A stretch of 64,000 bases of DNA from NCBI GenBank assembly GCA_005223045.1, contig NJBM01000005.1:248001-312000 (forward strand). The letters run 5' to 3'. Both the position numbers and the translations under genes were made by a program. The notes below the pieces were generated by a model. That model was not told where the DNA came from. It was given only the letters and a program-made list of their open reading frames with translations, and did not search any database. The stretch is from Planctomycetes bacterium B3_Pla. Its GTDB lineage: Bacteria; Planctomycetota; Phycisphaerae; Sedimentisphaerales; Anaerobacaceae. Shown here piece after piece: positions 34,345 to 41,793 of the stretch. How positions within the stretch are numbered: position 1 is the stretch's first letter; every line of letters begins with the position of its first letter.

Positions 34345-34762
34345 TCAGAAAGGCTCCCATTTCAGGATTCGAGAATTCGCTCACATCCACATCCCCTCCG
34401 GCGGCGGACAGGCCGGCCATGAAGGCATCGTTCGATTGTGCGTCGGTCTCCGGAGGTCTCGATTCCAGTTTTCTTCTCAGTTGCTTGACCTGCAACTCGC
34501 CCCCCTCGTATGCGGTCTCGATTGCCGTCGTGTCTTCCTCGGCGGCGTCGGCCTCGTCCCGCTCCAAGAGCTCAACTCTTGCCGATTCTTCCTCAGTCGT
34601 CGCAATCTCCTGGGCTGCATATTCCTCAGCCGCTTTTTCCATCGCTTCATTCTTGCTTCCACCGACCAACGGCTTATTTTTGTCCTCGGTCGCATCGAGG
34701 GCACGTTGTATTTCCGCCTGCTCGGGGTCATAATAGATGTGATGCACATAGTTGGTTGACAT
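34337..34762 (-). CDS. Acidic hypothetical element protein, 141 aa
   Basis: It begins 28 nt after the HTH gene, with AAAGGA before ATG 34762. It is strongly acidic and helical (MEKAAEEYAAQEIATTEEE, RDEADAAEEDTTAIETAYEGG), with an LRRKLESRPPE segment and an acidic end. This composition would fit a scaffold, anti-repressor or chaperone, but no motif fixes it. Confidence 0.6.
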   Translation of the reverse strand: MSTNYVHHIYYDPEQAEIQRALDATEDKNKPLVGGSKNEAMEKAAEEYAAQEIATTEEESARVELLERDEADAAEEDTTAIETAYEGGELQVKQLRRKLESRPPETDAQSNDAFMAGLSAAGGDVDVSEFSNPEMGAFLSD

Positions 34763-34790
34763 CAGATTTCCTTTCTATTTTTGTGTTTCG

Positions 34791-35006
34791 TTACGCTATT
34801 GCCAGCTCGTGCTTCGTCCTTTGAGGCAACCGGCTCAGCGCTTCGTATGCGTTCGCAATGTCTAACGTAGTCCATAAGTAGCTTCCCCCCGGTCCTTTCT
34901 CAGGGGCCGGAATTTGCCCGCGCCAGATTTTCTGGTTCAGGTTTTGTGTCGATAGGCCGAGCATCCCTGCTACTTCTCGCGTGTTCCAAATTACTTGCAA
35001 AACCAT
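34791..35006 (-). CDS. AlpA/excisionase-like HTH regulator
   Basis: 71 aa with a strong SD (TAAGGAG) before ATG 35006. VIWNTREVAGMLGLSTQNLNQKIWRGQIPAPEKG is the HTH_17 pattern: a first helix, a turn at Leu-Gly-Leu-Ser, and the wing ending in the Pro-rich turn, followed by YLWTTLDIANAYE. It is a DNA-binding regulator or a second directionality factor. It is the first gene after the only sizeable gap (182 bp) in the leftward unit, so it may control the late-type genes beyond it. Confidence 0.75.
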   Translation of the reverse strand: MVLQVIWNTREVAGMLGLSTQNLNQKIWRGQIPAPEKGPGGSYLWTTLDIANAYEALSRLPQRTKHELAIA

Positions 35007-35155
35007 TAGAAACTCCTTATGTCAAAACCAGTTGACTACATTGAAACACTGGACAGACAATCTCCGGTATGATCTGTAATATATTTGTGTGCTGAATTGC
35101 TAACTGTAGCTATGATAGGGCTTTAGAAGTGAAAATAAACTTTCCGGCTATACTC

Positions 35156-35185
35156 TGGACATAATAGACACATTCTTTATGTCCA
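35156..35185. promoter_or_regulatory. Inverted repeat in the 35.1-kb control gap
   Basis: Perfect 9-bp arms TGGACATAA (35156-35164) and TTATGTCCA (35177-35185) around 12 nt. It lies immediately after the stop of the 210-aa gene and upstream of the HTH regulator. No T tract follows, so an operator is as likely as a terminator. Confidence 0.5.
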
Positions 35186-35188
35186 CGT

Positions 35189-35821
35189 TTACTCTGTTTT
35201 TGCCTTTTTTCTCCAACGTTCAACAGCCTTCCTTGCCGCTTCTCCGCTCGGAAAATTCGCAATATCCGCAGCATGGCTCCAGGCACCCCTTGAATCGTTT
35301 GTCTCGGAATACTTCTCGTCATATATCTTCTCGGCCAGCGTTATCATGCCAGTAGTGTGTTTCGGTGGCGCCCCTCGTTTCGCAGTCCTATGCCCTCCCT
35401 CCAGGTACGGCACAATTCGATGATAGAAGTCAAGCCGCTCATGCTCAAGATGACCGAACTCCTCTTTCAACGGCCTTCCCTGCTTTACGGACTTTTCTAT
35501 CCAACGCCAGACCCTTTCCACATAGGCCCCGTAATCCCTGATAAGGCTGTCTCGCATTGCCGGTGTAAAAGACTTGTGTTTCGTCAGGTCCTCAGCAATG
35601 TACGTTTTTACCTCTTGAGCAGTACGGGAGAATGTCGCCCTCCACGTCAAGTTCCAGGCATTTACTCTCTTATCTCCCCAATTCAAACATAACCTCAACA
35701 ACTCACATGCTGTATCAAGCAGGCCCCACCACTCTGTTTCCGGGTCGCACAGCCTGTCGCTCCAGAGCTTGTCCTTGTCCACCTCCACGCCGAAGACTTC
35801 TATTTGCTTTTCGTGTCTCAT
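35189..35821 (-). CDS. Hypothetical element protein, 210 aa
   Basis: Rich in Trp and charged residues: ETEWWGLLDTACELLRLCLNWGDKRVNAWNLTWRATFSR spans residues 29-67 as two blocks, followed by YGAYVERVWRWIEKSV. The basic C-terminus (GEAARKAVERWRKKAKTE) could be an HTH-like DNA-binding tail. Not recognised. It lies 20 nt after the 119-aa gene and ends at the inverted repeat of the 35.1-kb gap. Confidence 0.6.
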   Translation of the reverse strand: MRHEKQIEVFGVEVDKDKLWSDRLCDPETEWWGLLDTACELLRLCLNWGDKRVNAWNLTWRATFSRTAQEVKTYIAEDLTKHKSFTPAMRDSLIRDYGAYVERVWRWIEKSVKQGRPLKEEFGHLEHERLDFYHRIVPYLEGGHRTAKRGAPPKHTTGMITLAEKIYDEKYSETNDSRGAWSHAADIANFPSGEAARKAVERWRKKAKTE

Positions 35822-35841
35822 CTTTCAAAACTGGGGCCGTC

Positions 35842-36201
35842 TCAGCTTTCGTCGTCCGGCTCAGAACCGGACATTTTTTTCTTAAAATACTCATAAAAAT
35901 CGGGATTCCATTGGAGTTCGAGCCCACATTGCTCCATTTCTTTATCCCATTTATCCCGCTCTGCTTTTATCGCTTCCTCTAAATGACCCCACCTATCATA
36001 GCCCCTACTGATACAATACCGATGTTTTAGTTCATCTACTGTACACCCAATAAGCATGACTATATTTCCCGCCAGCTTCTTTTCGAGACTGTCAATGTCC
36101 CCCTTGTAATCTTCTGGTAAGGAATTTAAGATTTGTACCAAGTCTTGATATAACTTATTCTTTAGCTTCTGGGAGAACTCCACTTGTTCATTGTCATTCA
36201 T
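35842..36201 (-). CDS. Hypothetical element protein, 119 aa
   Basis: ATG 36201 is chosen for its GAGG 7 nt upstream; an open extension to 36219 has no SD. All-helical and charged (SQKLKNKLYQDLVQILNSLPEDYKG, SLEKKLAGNIVMLIGC), with a Trp/Tyr-rich C-terminal part (GYDRWGHLEEAIKAERDKWDKEM, NPDFYEYFKKKM). No family recognised. It is the second gene of the early block at the right end of the leftward unit. Confidence 0.6.
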   Translation of the reverse strand: MNDNEQVEFSQKLKNKLYQDLVQILNSLPEDYKGDIDSLEKKLAGNIVMLIGCTVDELKHRYCISRGYDRWGHLEEAIKAERDKWDKEMEQCGLELQWNPDFYEYFKKKMSGSEPDDES

Positions 36202-36271
36202 TATTCGCCTCACTTTCAAAAAAATTCAGGGACCGACCGACCGTTCGCAGCCGGCCCCGTGCCATACTCAT

Positions 36272-37222
36272 TTACGCATTCTGCCCTGACAGTTGACGCC
36301 ATAGACTGAGCATTCGGTGCATATTGAGAATTGTCTCAGGATCATCATGCCGACAAGCCTCTTCTTCCCACCCGATAGTTCCGATATAGGGTTTGGCGTA
36401 TTCGTAAAGGATGTCTCTTATCCTATCGGCCACGACGCCCGGCTTCGAGGCAAGATCGAAGAACACAAAATATGCAACCTTATCTTCCTGCGTTGACCTT
36501 GAGAGATGTACGTCGAGGAACTGTAAGGCTGCTTCGATGTTTTCCTGTGCGGTCTCGGACTCCTGATCTATTGGACTGTCAGTCGCACGGGCAGCCTCAA
36601 AGCCATCCAGCAACGTCAACCATTTAACGGTAGGCATAACGTCACACTCAATGTCCAAAGGGCTACCCGTGCTGTCTGTCTTTGGATAGACGGACTTAAA
36701 GAACGGCTGTAGTTCCACTCTCAATAGTGCCTCGATCTTCTCGCCAAGCTGCTTGTCTTTCTTGGCCAACATCATACAGGCATACCTTGAAGCCTGTTCG
36801 GGATACGATGCTTGCCACAACATATCGTCCAGGCGTTTTATGCCGGTTGTGACTTCGCACTCAGAAGCCGCCGCCGGCGCTTCCTCTGCGTCAATATCAA
36901 TGTTTTCTCTTTCCTGCTTGCACAGATCGTCAAGGCTCTCGGCGCACATAAAGGCAATGCGTTCGACTGTGTCCATCGGCAGATCGTACTTCTCGCACAG
37001 TTGATTCTTTGCTTTCATTGCCCTGCTCTCAAGGCGCCGCTGGATCACCTGGCCAACCAGCCGGACAGTCTTTGGCTCGACATTGTACTCCTGGGCAAGC
37101 TGCTGTTCTTCCTCGCTCCAAGTCGCTCCAGGCGGCTGCACTACGGCAACCTGATCGGCTTGCTCCCTGCTTGACTTTTCCTCCTGTGATTCTTTGGTTG
37201 TTGTTTCTTGTGCGTTTTTCAT
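36272..37222 (-). CDS. Hypothetical element protein, first gene of the leftward unit
   Basis: 316 aa from ATG 37222 (AAGGAG upstream). A Gln/Glu/Ser-rich N-terminus (residues 1-30) precedes helical segments: WSEEEQQLAQEYNVEPKTVRLVGQV could be a helix-turn-helix, and CEKYDLPMDTVERIAFMC a second helical pair. The C-terminal two thirds are acidic and helical without a motif I know. It directly follows the structured leader at 37250-37312. Its position suggests an early or regulatory protein. Confidence 0.6.
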   Translation of the reverse strand: MKNAQETTTKESQEEKSSREQADQVAVVQPPGATWSEEEQQLAQEYNVEPKTVRLVGQVIQRRLESRAMKAKNQLCEKYDLPMDTVERIAFMCAESLDDLCKQERENIDIDAEEAPAAASECEVTTGIKRLDDMLWQASYPEQASRYACMMLAKKDKQLGEKIEALLRVELQPFFKSVYPKTDSTGSPLDIECDVMPTVKWLTLLDGFEAARATDSPIDQESETAQENIEAALQFLDVHLSRSTQEDKVAYFVFFDLASKPGVVADRIRDILYEYAKPYIGTIGWEEEACRHDDPETILNMHRMLSLWRQLSGQNA

Positions 37223-37249
37223 GGTACTACTCCTTTCAGAAAAAAAGGT

Positions 37250-37312
37250 GAGCAGGGTTATGAACGCACACACGGCGCGCAGTGATCCTTACGGGTACAC
37301 TCGCCCTGCTCA
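37250..37312 (-). promoter_or_regulatory. Nested inverted repeats in the leader of the leftward operon
   Basis: Outer arms GAGCAGGG (37250-37257) and CCCTGCTC (37304-37311), extendable by one pair, enclose an imperfect palindrome, AGTGATCC and GGTACACT, at 37281-37301. It ends 28 nt before ATG 37222. It could be an operator pair or a folded mRNA leader. Confidence 0.4.
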
Positions 37313-37469
37313 TGGTTAGTTGATTCAAAAGATTTGATCGTGTGTTTCTCATAAAAGATAGCCTACCTCCGGCCCGAGCCGATTGCAAGAACTTTTTTGA
37401 AAAATTGAAAAATACGTAATTCCCACAGTTAAGGCGGTCCCGCGGGATGCCGATACACAGAGCGAGAAG

Positions 37470-37760
37470 ATGGACAAAGCCGAAGTAGCCTTACAGAAAG
37501 TGAGCTCGAACATGATTAAGACATGCGAAAAATGCAAGTTTTGGACGATAGGCGGCGCCTTCGCAGAAGGGAAATGCCATCGCAGAGCCCCATTGCCATA
37601 TAGTATGGATCGCAAGGATTCCGAAGAAAAAACTTCTTCTAAGATAACCCGATGGCCGCTCACTCATAAAGACCAATTGTGCGGTGAGTTCAAGCCAAGC
37701 AAAAACCTCACGGTCCCGGCTGAGACGGCCCGTGATATACACGATCGATCTCAGCGTTAA
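37470..37760 (+). CDS. Small four-cysteine protein common in mobile DNA
   Basis: 96 aa (ATG 37470), or 82 aa from the inner ATG 37512, which starts at the conserved part. CEKCKFWTIGG, GKCHRRAPLP and RWPLTHKDQLCGEFKP form the pattern CxxC...GxCxRxxP...WPxT...CGEF that I know from many small phage and island proteins, probably zinc-binding. The biochemical role is unknown. It is one of only two plus-strand genes in the element and is followed by a good terminator. Confidence 0.75.
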   Translation: MDKAEVALQKVSSNMIKTCEKCKFWTIGGAFAEGKCHRRAPLPYSMDRKDSEEKTSSKITRWPLTHKDQLCGEFKPSKNLTVPAETARDIHDRSQR

Positions 37761-37770
37761 TCCGACTGTG

Positions 37771-37817
37771 GGGCCGACTACTCTTTGTTCTCATTGTAGG
37801 TTTCAGGCAGTCGGCCC
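37771..37817 (+). terminator. Rho-independent terminator after the four-cysteine gene
   Basis: A perfect 9-bp GC-rich stem, GGGCCGACT (37771-37779) with AGTCGGCCC (37809-37817), followed by TTTGTCT. It lies 10 nt after the stop at 37760. Confidence 0.6.
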
Positions 37818-37873
37818 TTTGTCTCTCAGCCGTCCTCATACGCTACCCATACGCAGCCGCTACGCCGCCGTCT

Positions 37874-38152
37874 GTGCGAGAAGTGGCCCCGACCCACTCC
37901 CGTTGTATGCCTCACCCGGTAGATCGTCGCTCAGGAAGGAAAAAAGGTACGCAGAAATCTGCGGGAGTGCGGGCGAAGGAGAAAGAGCGTGTGCGGAAAA
38001 CGACTTGTCAGAAATCTGACAAGTCATGTCTGCCAAAAATCGACACCAAGAAAGAACTCGCCGCCCTCGCCGGAGTCTCACACGACACCATCGCAAAGGA
38101 AGCAGGCCGGCCCGGTCGCCCTGGCCGGCCCTACCCGTACTCTGTCCTATGA
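37874..38152 (+). pseudogene. Fragment of a ParB-like/HTH DNA-binding protein
   Basis: The frame carries RAKEKERVRKTTCQKSDKSC and then KIDTKKELAALAGVSHDTIAK, a phrase I know from the middle of longer ParB-like phage and plasmid proteins, where it forms the helix-turn-helix after a basic region. Here it breaks off into a GC-rich GRPGRPGRP tail, and nothing before it resembles the usual N-terminal ParB domain. The GTG start has no SD. It is best read as a remnant near the right end of the element, though a short HTH protein cannot be excluded. A 24-bp near-perfect palindrome lies inside it (38002-38025). Confidence 0.45.
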
Positions 38153-38309
38153 CAACTGATCGGTCTTACCGGTGAATGTCACCAGCGCGCCGCCAAGCGC
38201 GCCGCAACTATGTACGTTTGATCTTCGTCTGGTCTTAGGTTGAACTACGGAAATCATCGTTCTTGCTGGGAAAACCGCTGTTTTTGGGAAATGCTTCAAG
38301 ATGTGATTT

Positions 38310-38351
38310 CGGCTTAAAAGGCCGTTGCTCTACCAACTGAGCTACACTCCC
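38310..38351. other. Right attachment site (attR), orphan 5' half of tRNA-Lys
   Basis: A 42-bp copy identical to 22999-23040. On the minus strand it is the first 42 nt of tRNA-Lys(UUU), running straight into element sequence (not into a 3' half). The 157 bp between 38153 and this site holds no gene that I can see. Confidence 0.92.
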
Positions 38352-38372
38352 AAAGAAACACTAAGTTGCTGC

Positions 38373-38402
38373 AATATAACACCTTCCTAAACATACTGTC
38401 AA
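38373..38402 (-). promoter_or_regulatory. Original host promoter of tRNA-Lys(UUU), now orphaned
   Basis: On the minus strand: TTGACA (38397-38402), 18-bp spacer, TATATT (38373-38378), 21 nt before the tRNA half. It is closer to consensus than the copy the element brought (TTGACG). It now points leftward into the element. Confidence 0.78.
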
Positions 38403-38519
38403 CCTTGAATCGCCAAAAATGGGACAGAACCGGTATATTGTGTCAGTTTGGTGTCAGTTTGCCCTCGCTCTGGCAAAAATCTCATCCAAGAACTCGTTTG
38501 CAGAGCGTCACAAAGTCGG

Positions 38520-39590
38520 CTACAGCTCGGGCGGTGAGCCAATGATTGCGTATTCATCGAATACCGTATGCATAATGGTCGTTCGGCTGTTCGTCGTGTA
38601 GATGATGTGGATCTTGCCGTCATGGGCCTGAATGGCATAGGGATAAGCAAAGGAATTGTCGCCGCCCGCAATATCGCGCCGATAAGGGTAGGTCTTGTCG
38701 TCGTCCGTCGATACGGCCACGGTCAGAGGCGTGCGATCGTTCATGTTGTCGTTGTAAACCAGCAGCAGATGACCGTTCTGCAATTTGATGAAGTCAACGG
38801 CGGAGTTGGGGTTGAGGAATTTCGTCTCTACCGCGTCAGTCCAGGTGTAGCCGCCGTCCCGGGACTCGCAGCGTAACATGTAGCCGTGGTCCGTAGGCAG
38901 GAAATCGCCGCCTCGACGGATATAAGCAATAAGATAATCGTCCGTAAGCTGGACAACCTGGGGTTGAAGATTGCCTGAGGGGAACTTGATCCGGTTGGTT
39001 TCAGTCCATGCTTTCGTCTTCGGGTTGTACCGCATGAAGTAAGAACAGGTTGTGGACACTGTCTTTTCCCGGTCGTCGCCGGTCTCATAGTACATGGGCA
39101 GGAGATAGTCGCCGTTGTTTAAGACTATGAGCTGGCCCCGAACCATGGTTCCTTCTTCGAAGTTGAGCATGAACGAATCCGACCAGGTCTCCGCACCATC
39201 GTCGGATACCTTCCCCTTGACTCGCGCGTTCGACCAGGTTTTGCCATATCGGTTTACGTAAAAGAGCCACACCCGGCCGTCGGGCGCCTGCCACACTACG
39301 GGATTCCCCTCGCCCCGGCCAGGCGTATTCGCGATGACTTTAGGTTTGGTCCATTGTGTTTCGCCCACTTCGAGGCGGGAACCGTACACGGCGGTGTCAT
39401 CGCCATACTCTCCCGAACCACCGTAGTAGGCGATATAAAGGTCCCCGTTGGTAAGTTGTGTGATGGACGCGGGATGCTTGTATCGGCCTGGGTGCTCAGG
39501 GCCAAACACTCGGTAAGTCTCGATATTGTAGCTTTCGGCACAGACTGCCGTGCCGACGAGACATATTAGAAACACAACTGATTTCTTCAT
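38520..39590 (-). CDS. Secreted exo-alpha-sialidase-like BNR propeller protein
   Basis: 356 aa from ATG 39590 (GAGGAGA upstream). The signal peptide is MKKSVVFLICLVGTAVCAE. The mature protein is a six-bladed sialidase-type propeller. HPASITQLTNGDLYIAYYGG at the start, an Asp-box-like DDGAETWSDS and DGGYTWTDA, and a closing FAYPYAIQAHDGKIHIIYT are typical of the BNR_2 group. Such proteins are annotated as sialidases, but in planctomycetes many probably bind or cut other acidic sugars. The catalytic Arg triad cannot be confirmed by eye. It faces the aldolase gene divergently (control region 39591-39826). Confidence 0.82.
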   Translation of the reverse strand: MKKSVVFLICLVGTAVCAESYNIETYRVFGPEHPGRYKHPASITQLTNGDLYIAYYGGSGEYGDDTAVYGSRLEVGETQWTKPKVIANTPGRGEGNPVVWQAPDGRVWLFYVNRYGKTWSNARVKGKVSDDGAETWSDSFMLNFEEGTMVRGQLIVLNNGDYLLPMYYETGDDREKTVSTTCSYFMRYNPKTKAWTETNRIKFPSGNLQPQVVQLTDDYLIAYIRRGGDFLPTDHGYMLRCESRDGGYTWTDAVETKFLNPNSAVDFIKLQNGHLLLVYNDNMNDRTPLTVAVSTDDDKTYPYRRDIAGGDNSFAYPYAIQAHDGKIHIIYTTNSRTTIMHTVFDEYAIIGSPPEL

Positions 39591-39826
39591 AGACTGTCTC
39601 CTCGCTCCTTTGCATAAACTCTTGTGGCATAATTGCATCTATGTATTCACGCAAGTGAACGACTTATAGACCGTACTGTACAATATTTTGCCTGTCAACA
39701 CAAACCTCAGCAAGAACTGCTCTTATACGTTTGCCGAACACAGCGTCTTTACTCTCACAAGCCTGTGTGATAAAATTGTTTTAGCTACGGTTCATACTGT
39801 TGATATTCAGGATTTGGGATAACCAC

Positions 39827-40633
39827 ATGGAAGCGATGGAATTCTTGGAGCGTCTCAGAAAAGGCAAACGCCTGTATGGAACAGCCGTTCTTTCCCATTC
39901 CCCTCTGTGGCCTCTGGCCGTCAAGATGACAGGGGTGGATTTTGTTTTTATCGATACGGAACACACTCCTCTCGATAGAATGGTCCTTGCTCAAATGTGT
40001 CTGGCCTACAAAGGGTTTGGATTGCCGCCGCTCGTCCGCATCGGTTCTCCCGATCCGCATGAGGCCCGCAGAGTCCTTGATGGAGGAGCTTCGGGAGTCC
40101 TTGCTCCTTATGTTGAATCTCCAGAGCAAGTTAGAGAGCTGGTTGGCGCTACGAAACTGCGTCCCCTGAAGGGGGAGCGATTGAAAGTAGCATTGCAAAA
40201 GCAAGATTCTCTTGGGTCCGAACTCGCAGACTACTTGGGCGATTGGAACAAAGAGAACTTCTTGATGATCAATATCGAGAGCGTCCCGGCCATAGAAAGG
40301 TTAGACTCGATTTTGGCCGAACCAGGTCTTGATGGGGTAATCATAGGTCCGCATGATCTATCCGTGAGTCTGGGATTGCCGGAGCAATATCGCGACCCGC
40401 GGTTCGAGACTGTCGTCGCAAGGATCATCTCCAAGGTCAGGGAAAAAGGATTAGGCGTGGGGATTCATTTCTCCCAAGAGGCTGAATTGCAGATTAAGTG
40501 GGCTAAAGCAGGTGCAAACATCATAATGCACAGCTCCGATATCGCTCTGTTCCGGCAGAGATTGAAGGAGGATATCTCGGCAATTCGCAGCAGTCTGGAG
40601 CAGGAAGATAGCGGGATAGATGTGTCAGATTGA
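39827..40633 (+). CDS. HpcH/HpaI-family aldolase
   Basis: 268 aa from ATG 39827; the SD is weak and an in-frame ATG at 39836 is an alternative. GVDFVFIDTEHTPLD holds the metal-binding Glu and the catalytic His neighbourhood, SPDPHEARRVLDGGASGVLAPYVES is the substrate loop, and LDGVIIGPHDLSVSLG contains the second metal ligand Asp. Family members split 2-keto-3-deoxy acids into pyruvate plus an aldehyde in the cytoplasm. The substrate here is unknown; between two sialidase-like genes it could serve acid-sugar breakdown. Confidence 0.85.
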   Translation: MEAMEFLERLRKGKRLYGTAVLSHSPLWPLAVKMTGVDFVFIDTEHTPLDRMVLAQMCLAYKGFGLPPLVRIGSPDPHEARRVLDGGASGVLAPYVESPEQVRELVGATKLRPLKGERLKVALQKQDSLGSELADYLGDWNKENFLMINIESVPAIERLDSILAEPGLDGVIIGPHDLSVSLGLPEQYRDPRFETVVARIISKVREKGLGVGIHFSQEAELQIKWAKAGANIIMHSSDIALFRQRLKEDISAIRSSLEQEDSGIDVSD

Positions 40634-40691
40634 CTTGCGCGACGGTATGGGGCGGTATTGCCACGAGGCGGAGAATTCCATCTGTGTGCCG

Positions 40692-41777
40692 TCAAAGACG
40701 ACTCAGCAGTTCTCGCCGTCGTTCCACATAGTAGAGATATGTCTGATAAGAAACGTCGGGAGGAACAAAGTGATCCAGCATAGGGATATACGCGCCATTT
40801 TCCAGAACAGGCTGTACCCGCCTTAACTCAGATTCGACTCCTTCACGTCCGCCGGCAATAGCACGTTTGTCCAGTCCGCCCATCAACGCACAATTCGGGT
40901 GTTCGCGCCTGAGCAATACGGGATCGCACCCGGCTGCTATCTCACAGGGGTGCATCCCATCCATCCCTGCTTCCAGAAAAATCGGGAGCAAATCGTTCGC
41001 ATGTCCATCGGTATCTACCATTATGAGCTTGACGCCACCTTCTCGCAAATACGCGACGAGTTCCTTATAGGCCGGCAGCATGTAATCACGAACAAACTTC
41101 GGGGAGATCATCGGCGCAGTCTTGTAGGCCATATCTTCCCAAATCTGAACGAAATCCAGAAGGCCCGTCGATAACACACGTTTCAGCAGGTCTTTTCCGA
41201 ATTGCAGCCTGTCGTTGATGATCCGCCGTACAAGCCGGGGTTGGTCGTAAAAAGCCATGCTCCAGGCTTGCAGCCCCATGTAGTTTCTTGGAAAGCCAAA
41301 GAAGCCCCTGAAATTCACACCGATGATCTCTCCCCTCTCTCGCCGCCAATGCAGGTCCTGATCAAAATCATCGCTGTATCGCCCCGGATCCGCGCCATCC
41401 AGACGCGGCAAAAGATCCATATAGCCTGCTTCATTCTCGATCGGGAATCGTATGTATTGTGGAATGGTCTTGTGAGTTTTGCGCTGGCGATAGACGGCGC
41501 CGGTGGCGTCGGATATGACCTGTTCTTGCTCTGTTTCTTCCAGAATTCGCTCTTCAAAAGGTGGATATACTTCGCCGTTGATCGCAAGCCAGTTCACGTT
41601 GAAACTACGGTCCAATCGGAGGTAATCCTCAAGATGCCGAATTGATGTGACCCACTTGGGAAGCCCTTCATGGTGCCAACGGTCAAGGGTTTCCGGCCAA
41701 AGGCCCATCTCCATTAACGGAACCCGGTCAACTGGTTGAAAATGCATACATCGCAGAAAGCGTTCGCGTTCGTTCAT
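40692..41777 (-). CDS. Uroporphyrinogen decarboxylase (URO-D)-family protein
   Basis: 361 aa. MNERERFLRCMHFQPVDRVPL is the start I know from non-heme URO-D relatives of planctomycetes and other degraders. Further on come FQVIWEDMAY-like (FVQIWEDMAYKT), LIMVDTDGHANDLLPIF and ALMGGLDKRAI, positions that in MtaA-type corrinoid methyltransferases bind zinc through His/Cys (GMHPCEIAAGCD holds Cys and His). It is therefore unlikely to make heme and may move methyl groups or act on a sugar acid. It is followed 16 nt upstream by the second sialidase-like gene in a leftward pair. Confidence 0.8.
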   Translation of the reverse strand: MNERERFLRCMHFQPVDRVPLMEMGLWPETLDRWHHEGLPKWVTSIRHLEDYLRLDRSFNVNWLAINGEVYPPFEERILEETEQEQVISDATGAVYRQRKTHKTIPQYIRFPIENEAGYMDLLPRLDGADPGRYSDDFDQDLHWRRERGEIIGVNFRGFFGFPRNYMGLQAWSMAFYDQPRLVRRIINDRLQFGKDLLKRVLSTGLLDFVQIWEDMAYKTAPMISPKFVRDYMLPAYKELVAYLREGGVKLIMVDTDGHANDLLPIFLEAGMDGMHPCEIAAGCDPVLLRREHPNCALMGGLDKRAIAGGREGVESELRRVQPVLENGAYIPMLDHFVPPDVSYQTYLYYVERRRELLSRL

Positions 41778-41793
41778 TCGCTCTGCCCTTGAG

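Larger units (their letters stand above)
22999..38351. mobile_element. Integrated 15.3-kb satellite-like or phage-derived element
   Basis: It is bounded by a 42-bp exact direct repeat of the 5' part of tRNA-Lys(UUU). One repeat-to-repeat unit is 15,311 bp. A tyrosine integrase lies at the left att site. From 37222 leftward to 23086 the genes run on the minus strand with overlaps or gaps of a few bases: three unknown genes, an HTH gene, two small genes, ejection-type proteins, a TerS-like gene, a zinc-ribbon gene, a replication module, an excisionase-like gene and the integrase. Two small plus-strand genes occupy the right end. I find no large terminase, portal, major capsid, tail fibre or lysis gene. 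The size and gene set recall phage satellites, but the virion-type proteins are unusual for those. Confidence 0.88.

Noticed and set aside
38100..38145. GC-rich GGCCGG/CCGGCC hairpin as terminator at the element's right end
   Set aside because: No T tract follows and the arms overlap a coding-like frame; the support is too weak to list.
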